Shown: positions 10,737 to 24,339 of the stretch, in pieces
Numbering within the stretch: the first letter of the stretch is position 1
Layout: every line of letters begins with the position of its first letter
Assembly (NCBI GenBank): GCA_030704615.1
Contig: CM060732.1
Location: forward strand, 26,350,001 to 26,414,000
Origin: Takakia lepidozioides
Lineage: Eukaryota > Streptophyta > Takakiopsida > Takakiales > Takakiaceae
Direction: 5' to 3'
DNA length: 64,000 nucleotides
Position numbers and translations under genes: made by a program
Notes under the pieces: generated by a model
Databases searched by the model: none
What the model saw: the letters and a program-made list of their open reading frames with translations, nothing else
What the model was told of the DNA's origin: nothing

Positions 10737-13008
10737 CACTACTGCAAGCTAGCTACAACCTGAATGTCGCGTACAAATTCTTCAAACACTAGAGCTTGCA
10801 CCGCGTTCCACCACCAGTGACCACCGCTTGCAATGTTATCAGGGAGGACAAGTACGGTACTGGAAGATCGATTGTCGGTATTGGTTGATTGATTGACTGT
10901 CGGTATTGCTGGATTGACTAAAGGATTTTCAACAAGCGGTGTGGACAATCGTGTGCCAGTAGTATATTAATTCCGCACGTGGAATCCTCTCAACTTCCAT
11001 TAATGGGCTACTTTTTACTCGGTTTCTCGCTTGTATTGCGGTACACACTTACATGCAAGCAGTGTTTATTTTTGGATTTGTTTTTTTTTAATTAGATTGA
11101 GTGAGCGAGCCACACTGGAGGCGAGGCTAATAATAAGTACGAAGCTCCCAGTCCAGCGGCCAGTGTTGCAATTTTGACAGACAGAAGGCATCCAACATCA
11201 GATTTCTGTACAGCCTGCAAGTGCAGGCGCAACACAAGATTGCACATATGCGCGGACTGGCGACTCCATGAATTGAAAGCATCTGCGACTTTTTGGCCCT
11301 TTGAGCAGAACTCGAAAACAGTGGGAAAAATAATGCGACTTACAGTGTACTTTAAAAATTGCAACTTGACGACAGAATCGTGATGTAAACCTGGTGACAT
11401 GCATAATCTATAAGAGAAGGGCCAGATCCACGCGCGTGACATAAAGACGCATTAGATTAATAGACAGAGGCCTAGCTGTGTCTCAATTCCTGGAACCCCC
11501 CTATACATCGCACCTTGAGTTACAGTCGTACTACTGTGCGGGCGACGAGGAAGTCGCGAGCTGTTGGCCTATTGTTTGCGAAAGAGCTCCCGAGCATTGC
11601 AAGGCTTTCTGCACAATTTTGCAGGAGTTACCACATGTCAAATTCATGAGGAATACACACAACCAAACTGAGGACTACTCCAATATCTGACGGGGTGGTG
11701 TCGGTACTGACCAGCAGGCGTTCCCATGCAACGAGGCAGTGAATGAGAGGTGATGGGTCTTGTTTACCGGCTATGCAAGCTTGGGGTGGCAGATCGTTGT
11801 ATGGGTGCAAAGTAGCAAATCAAATTGGTTGGTGGTCAAGAGTCTGTAGAATACAGTCATAGACATCCTTGTTGTACTGAGCGACCCAAAATGTACCTGT
11901 TTTGTCGAGTTCCAGCTGACAGCATTGCCGAAATTCTTTGACACTTACGTCTTCCTCATTCTTGTGAGGGACTGTGCGAATATAACTTAAGAGTCTTCTT
12001 GACTGATTTCGCAGGCTATGCGAACTCAAGGAGGCAGATCTTTGAATGGGTGCAAGGCAGTAACTCAAATTGGTTGGTAAATTCTTGCCTGTGAGTACAC
12101 ACGACCTCATATATAACCACCTACTGCGTTCCTGAATAGATATGCACCAAGAACACCCGTTCCCTCTCGAAGGCGTATGAGATTTAAGTTGCTTAATACT
12201 CAGCAAAGTTTAGCAATTGCATTTGTATAATCGAGCGTGGTGTATCTCCTGTTTGATGATCTGAGCAAGTCGGATAGCAGCGGAAGTAGTGATTTGGTAC
12301 GTGTTCCAAGTTTTTGTAGATCGGCAACTGGAGGGGTGTATGTATGCCATCGTGGATCGTACGATTCCTCAAAACACAATATCACAACTCCGCTGTGCAC
12401 CAGATCTGCCCCTACACAAAGGCAATTTAGTGCGGGGGTGTAGTTGTTCATTTTTGTCTGATTTCCTCCTCGACCAACCTCGATGATTTCTGGAGGCGAG
12501 GTAACTCCACTTTACACAATTGGCTATATAAGGACCTGTTGCATTCGATCGTAGATATAGATCTGTTTTAAGTGGGTGGGAGGGGAAGCTTAATTTTGTT
12601 GCATTAAGATCAGGTCTGTGACATTGTGTGTTCCGAGGATATTCATGCCGTACAGACAACTGCATTTAGTCGTAAGATAACTGGTGCCATAAGGTCATGT
12701 GACGACATGGATTGTCTTGTACATAACACAGGAGACAGGGTCCCGAGGGCAGGCGAGCACTGGATCACGAGGGATCACACCACTCCCACCAGGAGTCCCG
12801 AAGGTACTTACCCGAATTTAAATCCGTTGTTGATGCCTCCTCACCTTGGCGCTGTTCCATTATGTTAGTTACGAACTGGTGAATCTGCACATGTAAAACA
12901 CCCGAGGTCTTAAAACTCCTGCTTTTTGTACTCTAGAGAACCCTCTTAAAAGTTGTCAACATTTGACATTGCATTTAAGCAAATGTGTCTTTTTGACTGC
13001 GCGCCCAG
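10737..13008. other. Divergent intergenic region between the gasdermin-like and CHAT genes
   Basis: The region should hold both promoters and any missing 5' exons of the CHAT gene. A 210-base open frame at 10948-10739 on the minus strand ends two bases before the gasdermin start but has no ATG. A 116-residue frame at 11442-11092 (minus) has an ATG and a hydrophobic C-terminus but no known motif. A segment with GGCAGATC(G/T)TTG(T/A)ATGGGTGCAA recurs at about 11790 and 12024. None of these is convincing as a gene. Confidence 0.4.
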
Positions 13009-16000
13009 CTTTCTACACCATACAAACTCCCAGACAAGGGGAAATGCACCGCAGTCGATGTCGACTCATTTCCATCACATGATGGGTGGTGGACACCGCC
13101 CCTCCACGGAGAAGATGTTGACTGTCTTTGGAACAATTCGAAACTGGAGGAGCTAGAGGAGCTTAGGCTACACGATCCCAAGCGCTTCTTGGAAATTCTT
13201 GAGGCACATGGTTGCTGTATTGGAGATCAGGACTTGCTTTCCTGCTTTGAGAATGAAGAGGGTTTGCAACCATTTCACACAAGGCACGCTAACCGTCACG
13301 CAGCTGGATTGTCTGGGGTCGAGCCACCAGGCCCAGATCACGCAGATTATGTGTTGTTGATGGTGACCAATCTCAAGACCTATTTCAATCTTAATTGGCA
13401 ATGGGTAAGTCCAAGTACCAGTTTTATCCATTGTTCAACACATATCCTCTGCTAATTGCAAGGAAATGCTGATTAATATATATATGTGACATTCATGAGT
13501 ATTTGTGGGGCAGGGCCATATTGTGTGCCGGACACCGAGGTCCCGCGAATCTGAAGTGCTAGAAAGACACTTGACTGCCATACCTGAACATCTAGGCAGC
13601 CTGACACGACAATTTAAGGTATGCAATGAGGAAGCATGCAGTGCAGTGAGGGGTAGCGACTGGAAGACGGCGAGCCAATTGTACGAGGAGTGTCTGCGCA
13701 TTTTAATGAGCATGGAGAATGGCCTTTGGACCCGCATCCAGACATGGCTTCTACTGTGGGTATGCATTCCCTTGGTGCATATATACCAGCTCTGGCTCAA
13801 AAACTACCCAAAATGTGTTGCAATATACGACCGGATGTTGCAACAACTGAACCAAGAGGATACCGCTGGGAGCGAGGGTGATGGAAGCTTGGGCCAGCTC
13901 TACTACGTACTTGTTTGGCACCGCAGGCTGGTCTTGTTTGAGTGGAGTCACACATTGGATAGAAAAGCTGATGGAGATCTCCTTAGCCTATACGTACGGT
14001 CCAAAGCATTCAATGTGGTCGCAGTGCAGAACAAAGAAGCGCAAGGCTTTGAATGGCTCCAGATAATGACTAACAAGTGGGGGAGGCGGAGTGGCATGAA
14101 ATCAGGTAAAGGCGATATGAGAGTTGCGTTCTGTTTCAATTTGCAGCATTTGTTTGGCATCTCCCAGCAGTGGTCGTCAGAATTAGTGAAGTGGACGAGG
14201 GAGAAGTGGGTGTGGATCAATCTTGTTGATGTAGCTCAGGAATCAAAGATACGGTGGAAAATCCAGGACGTTGAAACATTTTACCTGGTCAATAGGGTTG
14301 ATGAAGGCCAGGGTGTCATCGCGCTGCTCCGGAATGAAATAGCCCAGCTCGAAGGTTGCATGCTTCAAAAACAAATTTTTGAATGCAACATTCTTCGCTG
14401 TGAAGCAAAGTTCTGCATGCATTCAGATCCAAAGAGGGCAGAGCAGTTGCTATTGGATGCGGTAAACAAATTAACGAAATTGGATTCCCCAGATGCATCC
14501 AGCACAATTGCAACTGAACTGGCTCACTTGAATTTTTTCCGGGCCAATATTCTCCATGACCGAACAAGGGGGAGTCAAATCTGGAGAGACTCCCCATATG
14601 GCGTTGAAGAGCCTACCAAACAAGCTCCTCATGCCGAAATAGCCACCCAGCTGTTTATGGCAGTTGATTCTTCGTCCAGTGAACCAGGTTTCTCGGGTGC
14701 AGATGCATTGACTCAATCCAGAATTGAACGATTGCGTGGACGGCAACTGCCGCTGGATAATTATGTGCATAAGGAGCGGCATCCCGGTCGAATTTCCAAC
14801 ACGTATGTTAGTCAAATTTCGGACAAGTATGACGAGGCGATGGGTGCTTTCATGAAAAGCCTTCAAATATTGAGCCAAACGGTTCATACGCTGCAGCCGA
14901 CTAGGAGGGACGAGATTGAGTGCCACACAGAGTTAGGCTATTGCTACATTAATGCCTCTAGCTTCAAGGATCCCAATTTGGAGAATTGCGACCATTCGGC
15001 GCAAGGACTGCGCGTGTACAGGGACTGTCACGTGAATACTGCCATCGAACATTTCCGAGAAGCTCTGGACTTAGCAACGACAAGTGGAGACGACAAACAA
15101 CTGAGGATTATCACAGGTTTGGGTAATGCACACTTTGAGAAGGCCGTGCAGTTGTATGATCGGCTCCAGGAGTTCCTACTGCTCATTCCCAAATTCTTAG
15201 AGGATCTTGCTGAAGCTCCCCAAAGTGACAAGTCTAAAATTAGGCTGAAGCAGGAACTGAAATGCGCCAGTTCCCATCACTTGCATCTCCACTCTCTCAC
15301 TGTGGAACAAGGTGGAGTATCTTATGCGGTTGATCAAGGCTTCAAGCAGTTGAAACTAAACCGTGAGTGGACGAAGGCAGTGCAAATGTCTAGGCTCGTC
15401 CAGAGTGGTGCAAGCCGCATCACGGATCTATATTGGCTAATCGATCAGTTTGTTCTAACGTTCGTGGAAGGTAAGTAGATTAACTGGAAACCGTGAGTGA
15501 AAGATTTGATCGATTGATTCTATTTTTCTGAATCAAGTGCTAGCAAATCATACTCATCTGATCTTTAGGGTCTGGACATGAGATCATCCTGATTTATGGT
15601 GTTGCCGCCTCTTTTGGGTCACAACAGATTTCCTGGTGGAAGTCCAGCAGTCAGCCGATTACCTTCTGAAGAGCTTGAAGATAGATTTCGCAATTCCTTT
15701 TGACGCTCCAAAAGATGGCCACTTGATCTTCGATGAACTTGTCTGGGAAAGGGCTGAGAGTTCTAAGATACGGAACACGAAATTGCAGTTCTTGTTCTGT
15801 ATAGGGTTCTCAGTCGGTGATGTACGTCAAGTAATAGGCATACGGAGAGCATTGAAAGCACTTCCTGAACGCTTTCGGAAAATACTTGGACCAGCCGATC
15901 GCAAAAGAATTGTGGATGAGTTGAAAAGCCAGGGGCGCCATGAACTGTATTCTACAGGTCCCACCATCCAGAAGGGCCTGCTTTGGGCTGAAAGAGGACG

Positions 16001-18518
16001 CTCGCGTATCCTCATCAATCAATTCCTTGTAGCTAACAGATTGCACCAGGATGCGTCAGAGATATACAAATTGGTCAACTTCAATTTCACTGATAAGGTA
16101 ATTATTTGTCTATCAAGGACTCTCTAGTGCGGCGTATGCTGCGGATGTTACATTTTGGTCCTAACTTTGAATGTGTGATTGAGTGCTTCTCACGGGGGTG
16201 TGATGGACATCTCAGAAATCTTGGAAAATCCTCAGAGCAGCTCAACTCGCCTGTGGTGACAATACGGTCTTCGTGGAGTACATCTATGACACGTATATGG
16301 GAGGAGGATATAGTAGCCAAGTCTTTGTCTACGTCATCAGCAAGGTGCGTTGTCACATGATCTGATGTCTTCAACAGCATCTTTTCAAGCTGCCTAGTGC
16401 TCCAATATCCACTGAGTTGATCATCAAGTCCAACAATTTCAGAATTAAATCAATCCAGATGTTGATCTAGTCATAGAGCTGCATAACTTAGCTTGCGTGC
16501 ATTGAAGCGCTAGTGTGCCGTGTTCTATAATATGCTCAGGGAGGCGAAGTGGACGTGCGCGACATCGAAGTGGGGGACCCACAAGATTTACAAGCTTCCC
16601 TAAGGAAGATCCATGCATATATGTCCGGATCCTATCCGCGGTCTTCACAGACTGAGACCATTGAGAATGATCTGGAGAAACTTTCCATTCAGACTGATGT
16701 GGAGAAACTTTACGACATTTTCATCAGACCCATTTCGGACTTGCTCGATGGCATGAAACCTGAAGACAAGCTTGTCTTTGCGCTTGATGATGTAGGTAAT
16801 TAAGAGTTGATCGGAGGGGGCGGCCTGATCTTAAATCCTCAACGTGTTGACTAGTAATTTCGGAGTTGTCGTGAACGTCCTTACTTAAATTGATCAGTGC
16901 GACGCAATCGCGGTTAACCGGCACTAATTTCGTTTGTGGACTGTGTCTTGCTCTGATCAGGTTCTGACAAATGTCCCATTCTCAATTCTGCTCGACAAGA
17001 TAACCGGCAAGTATCTCATTGAAAATCACACGATCTCCTTCACCCCCGCGCTTCGGGTTCTTGCATATTGCAACGAGCGGTTCAAATCCATGAGCCAGGC
17101 CTCGCAGCAAGTTGGACCATCAGTGGCCCTTGGAGACCCCGCTTATAGACCCGTCAAAAAAAGACTGGTGCAGACCTTGAAGGAAGTGACCAAGATTTCT
17201 GAATTCTTCAACGATGGCTGTGTGAAGGTTATTACGGGACCAGAAGCTTCAGTCGACAACCTCCTCAAGTCTGCTAACTTACCTGTGGATACGATTCAAG
17301 GATTTGTTCACGTGGCGGCTCATGGCCTTGTAAACCAGGCAAACAGATCTGGATCTTTGTGGCTGGCAAATTCCACAATTAAGTATAAGGATCCTGCACC
17401 AAAGGAGTCCAACACACACTCTGGTACTCAGTTCCTCTAATGCAAAGCTAAATGTTTTTTCAAATCACCATCCTACTGATCAAGACCAGCTGATTTATTG
17501 TGGCGCTGTCAAATATCTGTGGTGTGCAGATTCATTCTCACGATCTTCTTTCCACCAACGCGATGAGGGAAGTGTTGAGAGTGATGAGCAGCTTGAGGAA
17601 GAGGCATTCGATGACACATTCCACAAATTTGAGAGGTTGGGCGTAGGTTGTGTAAGAGGTGGATCAACAACAGAGTTGACGGAGGATAAATGTATTACCG
17701 AGAAAGACAGGAAGGGCGGCATACTGCGATCTGAAAATGTAGTGAAGCTTGGGTTCGAATGGCGGTCTCGCATGGTGGTTTTAAGTGCTTGCAACACTGC
17801 CAAAGGATGCGTAAGTACAACCAGGCTCAATCTTTTCAAAATTTCCTAGCACCATTCAGGTTCGATTAGAAATAATTGAGTCGAATGACCAACAACTGTG
17901 CGTTGGCGATGTAATTTCCAGGTGCTGAAAACCGAGGGCGTCGTGGGCCTACCGCGAGCCTTTCTGGTGGCAGGAGTGCCATGTGTGGTGGCGTCTCAAT
18001 GGAGTTTGGAGGATGAGGCAAGCTCACAGCTGATGCAAAAGTTTTACGAAGAGATGAGCCGAGGCAGTGACACAGCAACTGCAATACGCGCTGCGATGTT
18101 GAGGATGAAACCCAAAGAAGGCTCGCCTGCGGAGGTTGCAAGTTCGGTTTATAAATGGGGAGGGTACTTGGTGTGGGGCTTGCCCACAGTTACATTACCA
18201 CCAAGCATGCTCAAATGCCCCTGCCTCCCACCAAAACCCATCTCACACGGGCATGGCAGAAGGGCTGGGATCCATGGATCGGGTGATGAGATGAGATACA
18301 ATGGCAAGCACAAGGAGCGTTGGTCAAATCATCAAATACAAAAATGGATATATGCCCTTTCTCTCCAAGCCATGATGACAGGAAAGTGGACGTGTGCAAT
18401 ATTTCTCCAAGCTCTGCTGGCAAACGCCCTTTTTCTCCGAGTGCTCATATTCTCAGCCTATTTGATCACAGAAAAGGTCATACTATCCCAGAACATGAGG
18501 GAGCGTGGTTTGCAATAG
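13009..18518 (+). CDS. TPR-CHAT caspase-like protease, 7 exons recognised (5' end not found)
   Basis: Phase-consistent exons are 13009-13404, 13514-15470, 15628-16097, 16540-16791, 16961-17423, 17530-17810 and 17922-18518, with introns of 106-442 bp. They give about 1,471 residues. The N-terminal 1,000 residues are helical repeats of TPR type, for example around KYDEAMGAFMKSLQIL and AIEHFREALDLATTSGDD. The C-terminal CHAT domain starts at VLTNVPFSILLDKITGKYL. Its catalytic His is in FVHVAAHG (CAT at 17321) and its catalytic Cys in VVLSACNTAKG (TGC at 17790). GLPRAFLVAGVPCVVASQW follows. An acidic Ser-rich insert of about 80 residues separates His from Cys. The last 100 residues are not CHAT and include a hydrophobic stretch. 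No stop interrupts the model. The GTACTC donor at 17424 is weak, and no start codon was identified, so at least one upstream exon is missing. CHAT enzymes are caspase-like cysteine proteases. Confidence 0.8.
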
Positions 18519-21500
18519 GCTTGGTCAAAGGAAAAATGTCAATGCCCCAATTCTGATTGAATGTGGCGCCTGCATGTAGGTGCATGTAGGTCCGACACGG
18601 CGATTGCATCCCATGTGAAAATAGCCAATGCCCGAGAGCTGCAACGGACTTGCAACCAAGACGACAGTGTCAAGGATGAGGGCCAGGATAACAGTGATTT
18701 CTTAGGTCATACAAGGAACTACCTCTTCATGGTTATATGATATCTGAATGTATGTGGCTCTGAATTTTAAGCTCAAAATTTACTCTGCGATGCTGTTTGC
18801 TCTGTTTCATTCCGACACCGTATGGGTATGTTCAGAATAATTTTTGACAGGATTCCAAGTGAATAATATGTAGACAGTTATATGCAAAGCCTGCCCACGC
18901 TGGGAAAGCGAGCTCCAGCGAGCTTAGATGAACATAAGTAGTTTCCGAACCTCAAACCACACCTCTACCTAGCCTAATACTATGCATCCGGCGTGAGAGG
19001 GATGAAAAACACCAGGGAGAAAACCTTGCACACTCCATGGTTGGGCGAAGGACAAAACCCCCTGTGGCAAAACCCCAATCACGTTACAACGTGATGCCAA
19101 AGCTAGCACGAAACACTACTGCTGAAAGCTTGTACTAAGAGCACACAAATCGCCTCGTGGAAAACACACCAAGCCAAACAGGACAGTCCACGACACTGCC
19201 AATGAATAAAGCCACGATGGTGGCATAAATCACACAGCTCCATGTGCAGGAGGAGCTATCTGCACTCCAGAACGCGAGGGAGTTAGTACCACTATGCGTA
19301 CCTCAGACGGGTGCTGTGAAACACAAGTTTACAATGGACCAAGCAAGATAGGGTTTGGAAAGAGGGGAGCGGTCTGGTGCTGGGGCAGCAACACATATTG
19401 CCTGCCACGCAGCTTTTCACACAGTGGGTAGGTAGATACAGGGGTTGGGTGGCTCAAAAATCGGCAAGCGTTGAGTCCATTGGAAATCCATGGGGAAAAA
19501 AAAAAAATGACCCAATTTTTTCAGTTTATTTTTAAATTTTTTAATCTTCAATTTTTAAAAAAACATTTAGACGTCAAAACCTAGAGTTACAATCGTTTCT
19601 CCATATACCACTCTAGATTATAGGTTTGTATGCCTTCTTAGTAAAAGATATACCCAAAAACTCAAAACATAATATGCTATTGATTAGAGCAAATCAACCT
19701 GTTTTTAAGGTGTAAAATAGTCCAATATGGGTTGGTTTCAAAAATGGCACACCTACGTTTTTTTTGGTTTTTTGTTTTTTTTTTTTAAAGGAAACCTGGG
19801 AGTGACTGCTCACAATTCACGTTTTTCGTTCTACCATTATATGAATGTAGTTCCATTTTTTTAGTCCATAAGATTTTATGTTGTAACATCTACAGTCCAC
19901 AACAATCATCTTCCATTAAAAGTCCATAGCTCTGTAACATGTAATCTTTACAATCAAACAATTGGGTACACATTTCTATTGTAGTTAGAAATCTTACACC
20001 AACCAAACTTACGTGAAATTTTCATTTGTTGGAAAAATATAGTTGAAATCATGGATGGAGGTTACGCACTCTCTGAGCCACCTAACCCTAGAGAGAGAGA
20101 AGACTCCGGCCGAAGCCGGCGTAACTAAGAGCCACTTCGCCTCACGGCTACTTGTCCCTTTCGGGGGTGGGCCCTATAAAGGCACCTAACCCTACATCTA
20201 CCCCAATGAGATAGGGACCCTCACTTACTAGCGCAACACAAAGCATAAAAATTGAAAAAAAATGAACGGAAAAGCAGCAAGAATTGTAAGGGAATCTAGA
20301 GGTTTTTTTCCTGACACAGGATTCTAGTATTTTTCAGTGTTGACAGTCATGCGTAGCATTGTGAAGCCCCAGTCTATATATGTATATATTTTAAAGCATG
20401 TAGAATGTAGAAAATAGAAAAACCAGAAAATTAGCCCTCCCCTGTGAACTATGCAAGCCTTGAAAAGAGCTCCCTGCAGCCATAAATAAGGAGACTACAA
20501 TAAAAATTGTTCTTTGGATTCATCTAGATTTACCCCATTAGCCGTGCATGAAAAAATAAGAATTTTATAGAATTCATGTTGATCACAAGCGGCCTGAATC
20601 CCCATCGAGTAATTTCCGCTACAATGCTAACAACACTGCCTCAAAACCTACCAATACTCAATCTCACCATTTACATCATTAAATAGAATTAGGAAATAGT
20701 GCAAACACAAGAGCGTGCAAGGCTGCCAATTGGTTGGTCCAAATCTTAGTTATGCTTTGAAGTGCAGATCATACACAGCTCCACGCAGCATTAATCCAAT
20801 CTGTAGATGGATGTGTAGTATTTGTCTTGGAATACGAGTGTCCTGAATTGTTGAACTACACTCCAAGGTATGGACCTACTGCCTAGATTGTGAGAGACTA
20901 GTTGAAGACTGTAGGATGTGAGGCGGGTGTGACATCATGCACTTTGGCTCAATGGTGTCCCACTTTGGCTTAAATATCCAATGATGGTTGGAATGGCAAA
21001 ATGAAATTTCTTCATGTGACTCACCCGAGATGCGAGACCGAGGGCAACTATCATGATAACAAGGTCTTACTATTTTGGAAAGATTTGTTAAGCAAGGCTA
21101 GAAGTGTTCCGTACTTCTGACTACTCTGGAGTGTTCACATACACAATTTATCTACATTACAAACAAACCACATCTCAACATCCCTGCCCAGTTCAGCTTA
21201 CAACTCCATGGTCCAGGCATATCCATGATGGCTTGATTGTCTCATCCCAATTAGTTTTGAAAAGATACAAAGAAGAAAACAAGTAAATTTATAACGAAAA
21301 TAGGTAAATTTATAGCGTCCAAAGAACGTTCAGAAGCCTGGGAAAGGATGTGGGACCCTCAACAAGCACCCCAAAACAAAACAGAACGAATCTACACCCA
21401 AAATCGGAGATATCTTGAGAACAAACAACTGACTCATACCCTTAGAGAAATGCTTTCCAAACTTGATTGGTATGCAAGCATTGCGGGAATAAGCCTCAAA

Positions 21501-24339
21501 ATTGACTTGAAAACAAAAATCATATGATTGTAACGCAAACTAAAATTTTCATTTAATCCTAAACTGAAAATCAATGTGAAAATCAATGCAGGATATCTCA
21601 AGAATGTAACAAAAACTATATGAAACTAAAGAGACGAGCAACTATGAAAAATATGCATATGTCAAGTCCCCACCTAAATCTCAAAAATGCATGAACTCCA
21701 GTGTCACCCACTATTTTGTATGACCCTATTTCTTGCAACGTCAAATGGTAAGACAGAGGTGACAAAAAGCAAGAGAATATCATCGCTATCTATTTTACAT
21801 CTCATGCACCAATTAAAATACACTTCTCTTCCAAGCAAGGGAAGATGACAGCATAGAGGTCTAGCGATTGCACTTTGGACATATGTTTCTCGCAACAAGA
21901 ACATGTCAATCTTCTTTAAAAGTAATCTAGGATGCAGCTCAATAGAGCATCTCCACTATCAAGTTCTTGATGTCGAGCTGAAGCATCACAAAATATCATG
22001 AGGAATCAGAATCAAAGGAAATATATCACAATTGCAACCCTTGTATTGTCTACCAAATGTGATACCCAAATCTGAAAGGTTGCATCCCTTTAAGCTCAAC
22101 TCAAAATCAGACAAAGAATTGGCTACAAGTGGTGATAACCCTGGCAAGCTTAATACATCATTCATGCAATTGCTCTGAGCATTAGGCAAAATGATTAGTG
22201 GTTACCTTGGTGAGCCTAAGTGCAGGTTTCACAAGTAAGATAATCAGCAAGAAAAACGACATATCACCCTCTTGTGAGCCTTCATTGTCATCCTTCGCAT
22301 CTGAGTTGCACAATTTTGTTATGAAAGGGATGTCAAATCCAATACGGAATCCCCCCAATCCTCCCCCATGGAGCATCGGGACTCACTCCAACCTTCACTC
22401 TCTTCACGCCCTTCACTCCTTCTAGCCCCTCCAACCCTTCCAGCTCCACCTTCACCAGCCCAGCTAATGAAGCTTCTACACAGTAACACATGTGCACATT
22501 GGCTAAGGAATGAGTTTCAACTGTACCCTAACCTTCACAAAGTTCAACCATGCTAACCTAATTTAATAAACGGAAAAGCATCCTCATAATCATTTTTGTC
22601 CTTGTCATGCTGACTTTTAACCTTATGAAGGTGATAGCGGCAATAGATAATACAAAAAAAAAAAATTGTGCGAAAAGGCTGCACAATGTCTTCACTCCGA
22701 ACTTTGTCCATAAGGTCCTCCATTCCTCCTTGGTCTAGAGGCCGTATGGTACCTCTCATGCAACTGCCAGAACTCATCTTCAGAAGATCATAGATGGGTG
22801 AAGCCTCGTGTAGTCCCAAGAGGGTCCAACCAAAACTCTATAACACCAACAGGTGGAGGAGGCCCACGAGTCTTCATATTTTTCTCTCCTGGGACATAAA
22901 TGACCTTCCACGTTAAGGATGACAGATATTCAGATGTAAGAAGGACCTGGAAAGTTAATGGGGGGATAGTGCGGAGTACATTCATTGAACCATCAAAGGG
23001 TGCCCATGCGCATCGGTTGGTCCCGATACACTCGCACAAATCAATGACATCGAAAGCCACAAAAAGTTTCAAGTATCTTACCACAGGTATTCTCTGCAAA
23101 ATCCAATATTTGAGTGATTTGCTCAATGTTGGTTACCTATATCATTGTTCTTTTTCTTAAAGTCGGTTCCGGGGCTGGTATGTTATAGCCCCAACAAGAC
23201 AATTATTGGAAGTAACCATTTGCACATGCAACAACAATTTTAGATTTTTCAAATAAGTTTCATTCATTGAGGCTTCATACGTACCCATCCCACATCGTAC
23301 TTCCATGCATATTATACGTATTGGAAACAACCAATTGCAACAAAATTGATTTGAAGTTTTTTAAATTATGACTAGCAACTTGATATGGATGTGGCAAATT
23401 CATTAGACTATTATCTCAATTTCTCTGATGTGGGCCACTGAATATTGTAGATATGCTATAATATACAAGTACATTACAAAAATCAATGATATTCTATCGA
23501 TTTCAACGTTGGACATGGAGGCCATGAAATCAATTGGAGACATTGAAAAAACTCGTAACTCAAAGATCAAAACTCATATCAATTTTCAGCTCTTTGCACC
23601 ACAAACGTTGATGTTATGCATTGGAACTGAGTGCGTTGACGCGCTCAATTTCAGAGGGTCTGGTACCTGATGTTTTGTCTGTCCTTCCATTGAGATTAGC
23701 TTCCGGGTTTTTTTTTTTTTGGGGGGGGGGGGGGGGGATTTCTCTTTTGGTGTCTGTATGAACATGCCTGTTGGCAGCCAAGAATGGTGGAATGGTGTCA
23801 ACAACTTATACTTGACGAAGGGGGACTGTTCGGGACAAATGGTAATCCGAAGGGTTTTGCGTGTGCAGACAGGCAGCAAACATGACTACCCTCCAAAACT
23901 AGAAGCATGACTCAAGGGGGACGAACCACAGCTGCGTTTGTGGCCCTCTAAGTGTGCGTCAACGCACTCAATTTTGGAGGGCCACAAGTGGAAACTAATA
24001 AATATAATAAATATGTCTCAATTGTTTGTTTGGTGTTAAGTCGTTTTAGCCGTCTACGATTTGCTAAAGTTGACATTTTGTCGGCCCAACTGTTGTTCCC
24101 GAGTTATGTACGTGTCTTTTCCTTGTAAGGTTTATGGCCCTTGCAAGGTTATTTTTTTTCCAAGGCTTTGCTTCCTTTCTTATGTATATAACCAACACAG
24201 TTCCGATCATTAGTTTGACACAATTGAACTATTGACGCTTGACACAAGTAGAAAATAATACAATATTTCATAAAAAAAAATTGAAACACACATTTTTCAT
24301 ATTTCAATAATATTTATCATTTAGTTATATTTCAATTCG
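18519..24339. other. AT-rich intergenic block without a recognised gene
   Basis: I see A/T homopolymer-rich DNA (19490-19800), a possible element promoter with CTATAAAG near 20172, and many short open frames without motifs. Bases 23126-22660 (minus) read like a plausible exon (PGEKNMKTRGPPPPVG, DEFWQLHERY) interrupted by a TGA. I do not recognise it. A T-run joined to a G-run lies at 23709-23738 and a hairpin at 23940-23985. Decayed LTR-like DNA may be present at 24050-24300 (TATATAA near 24185). Confidence 0.4.
23940..23985. repeat. Imperfect 46-nt hairpin
   Basis: The arms GTGGCCCTC and GAGGGCCAC enclose an inner inverted repeat GTGCGT-CA-ACGCAC. A half copy (GTGCGTTGACGCGCTCAATTT) lies at about 23630. 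It is possibly a MITE terminus or a folded remnant. Confidence 0.5.

Noticed and set aside
10739-10948. Upstream ORF controlling the gasdermin-like gene
   Set aside because: The frame has no ATG, and an 18-base intron joining it to the main ORF would be too short.
13009-18518. Separase (peptidase C50), another large TPR-like protein with a CHAT-related domain
   Set aside because: The motifs HVAAHG and SACNTAKG followed by GLPRAFLVAG fit classical CHAT proteins. The separase catalytic context is different.
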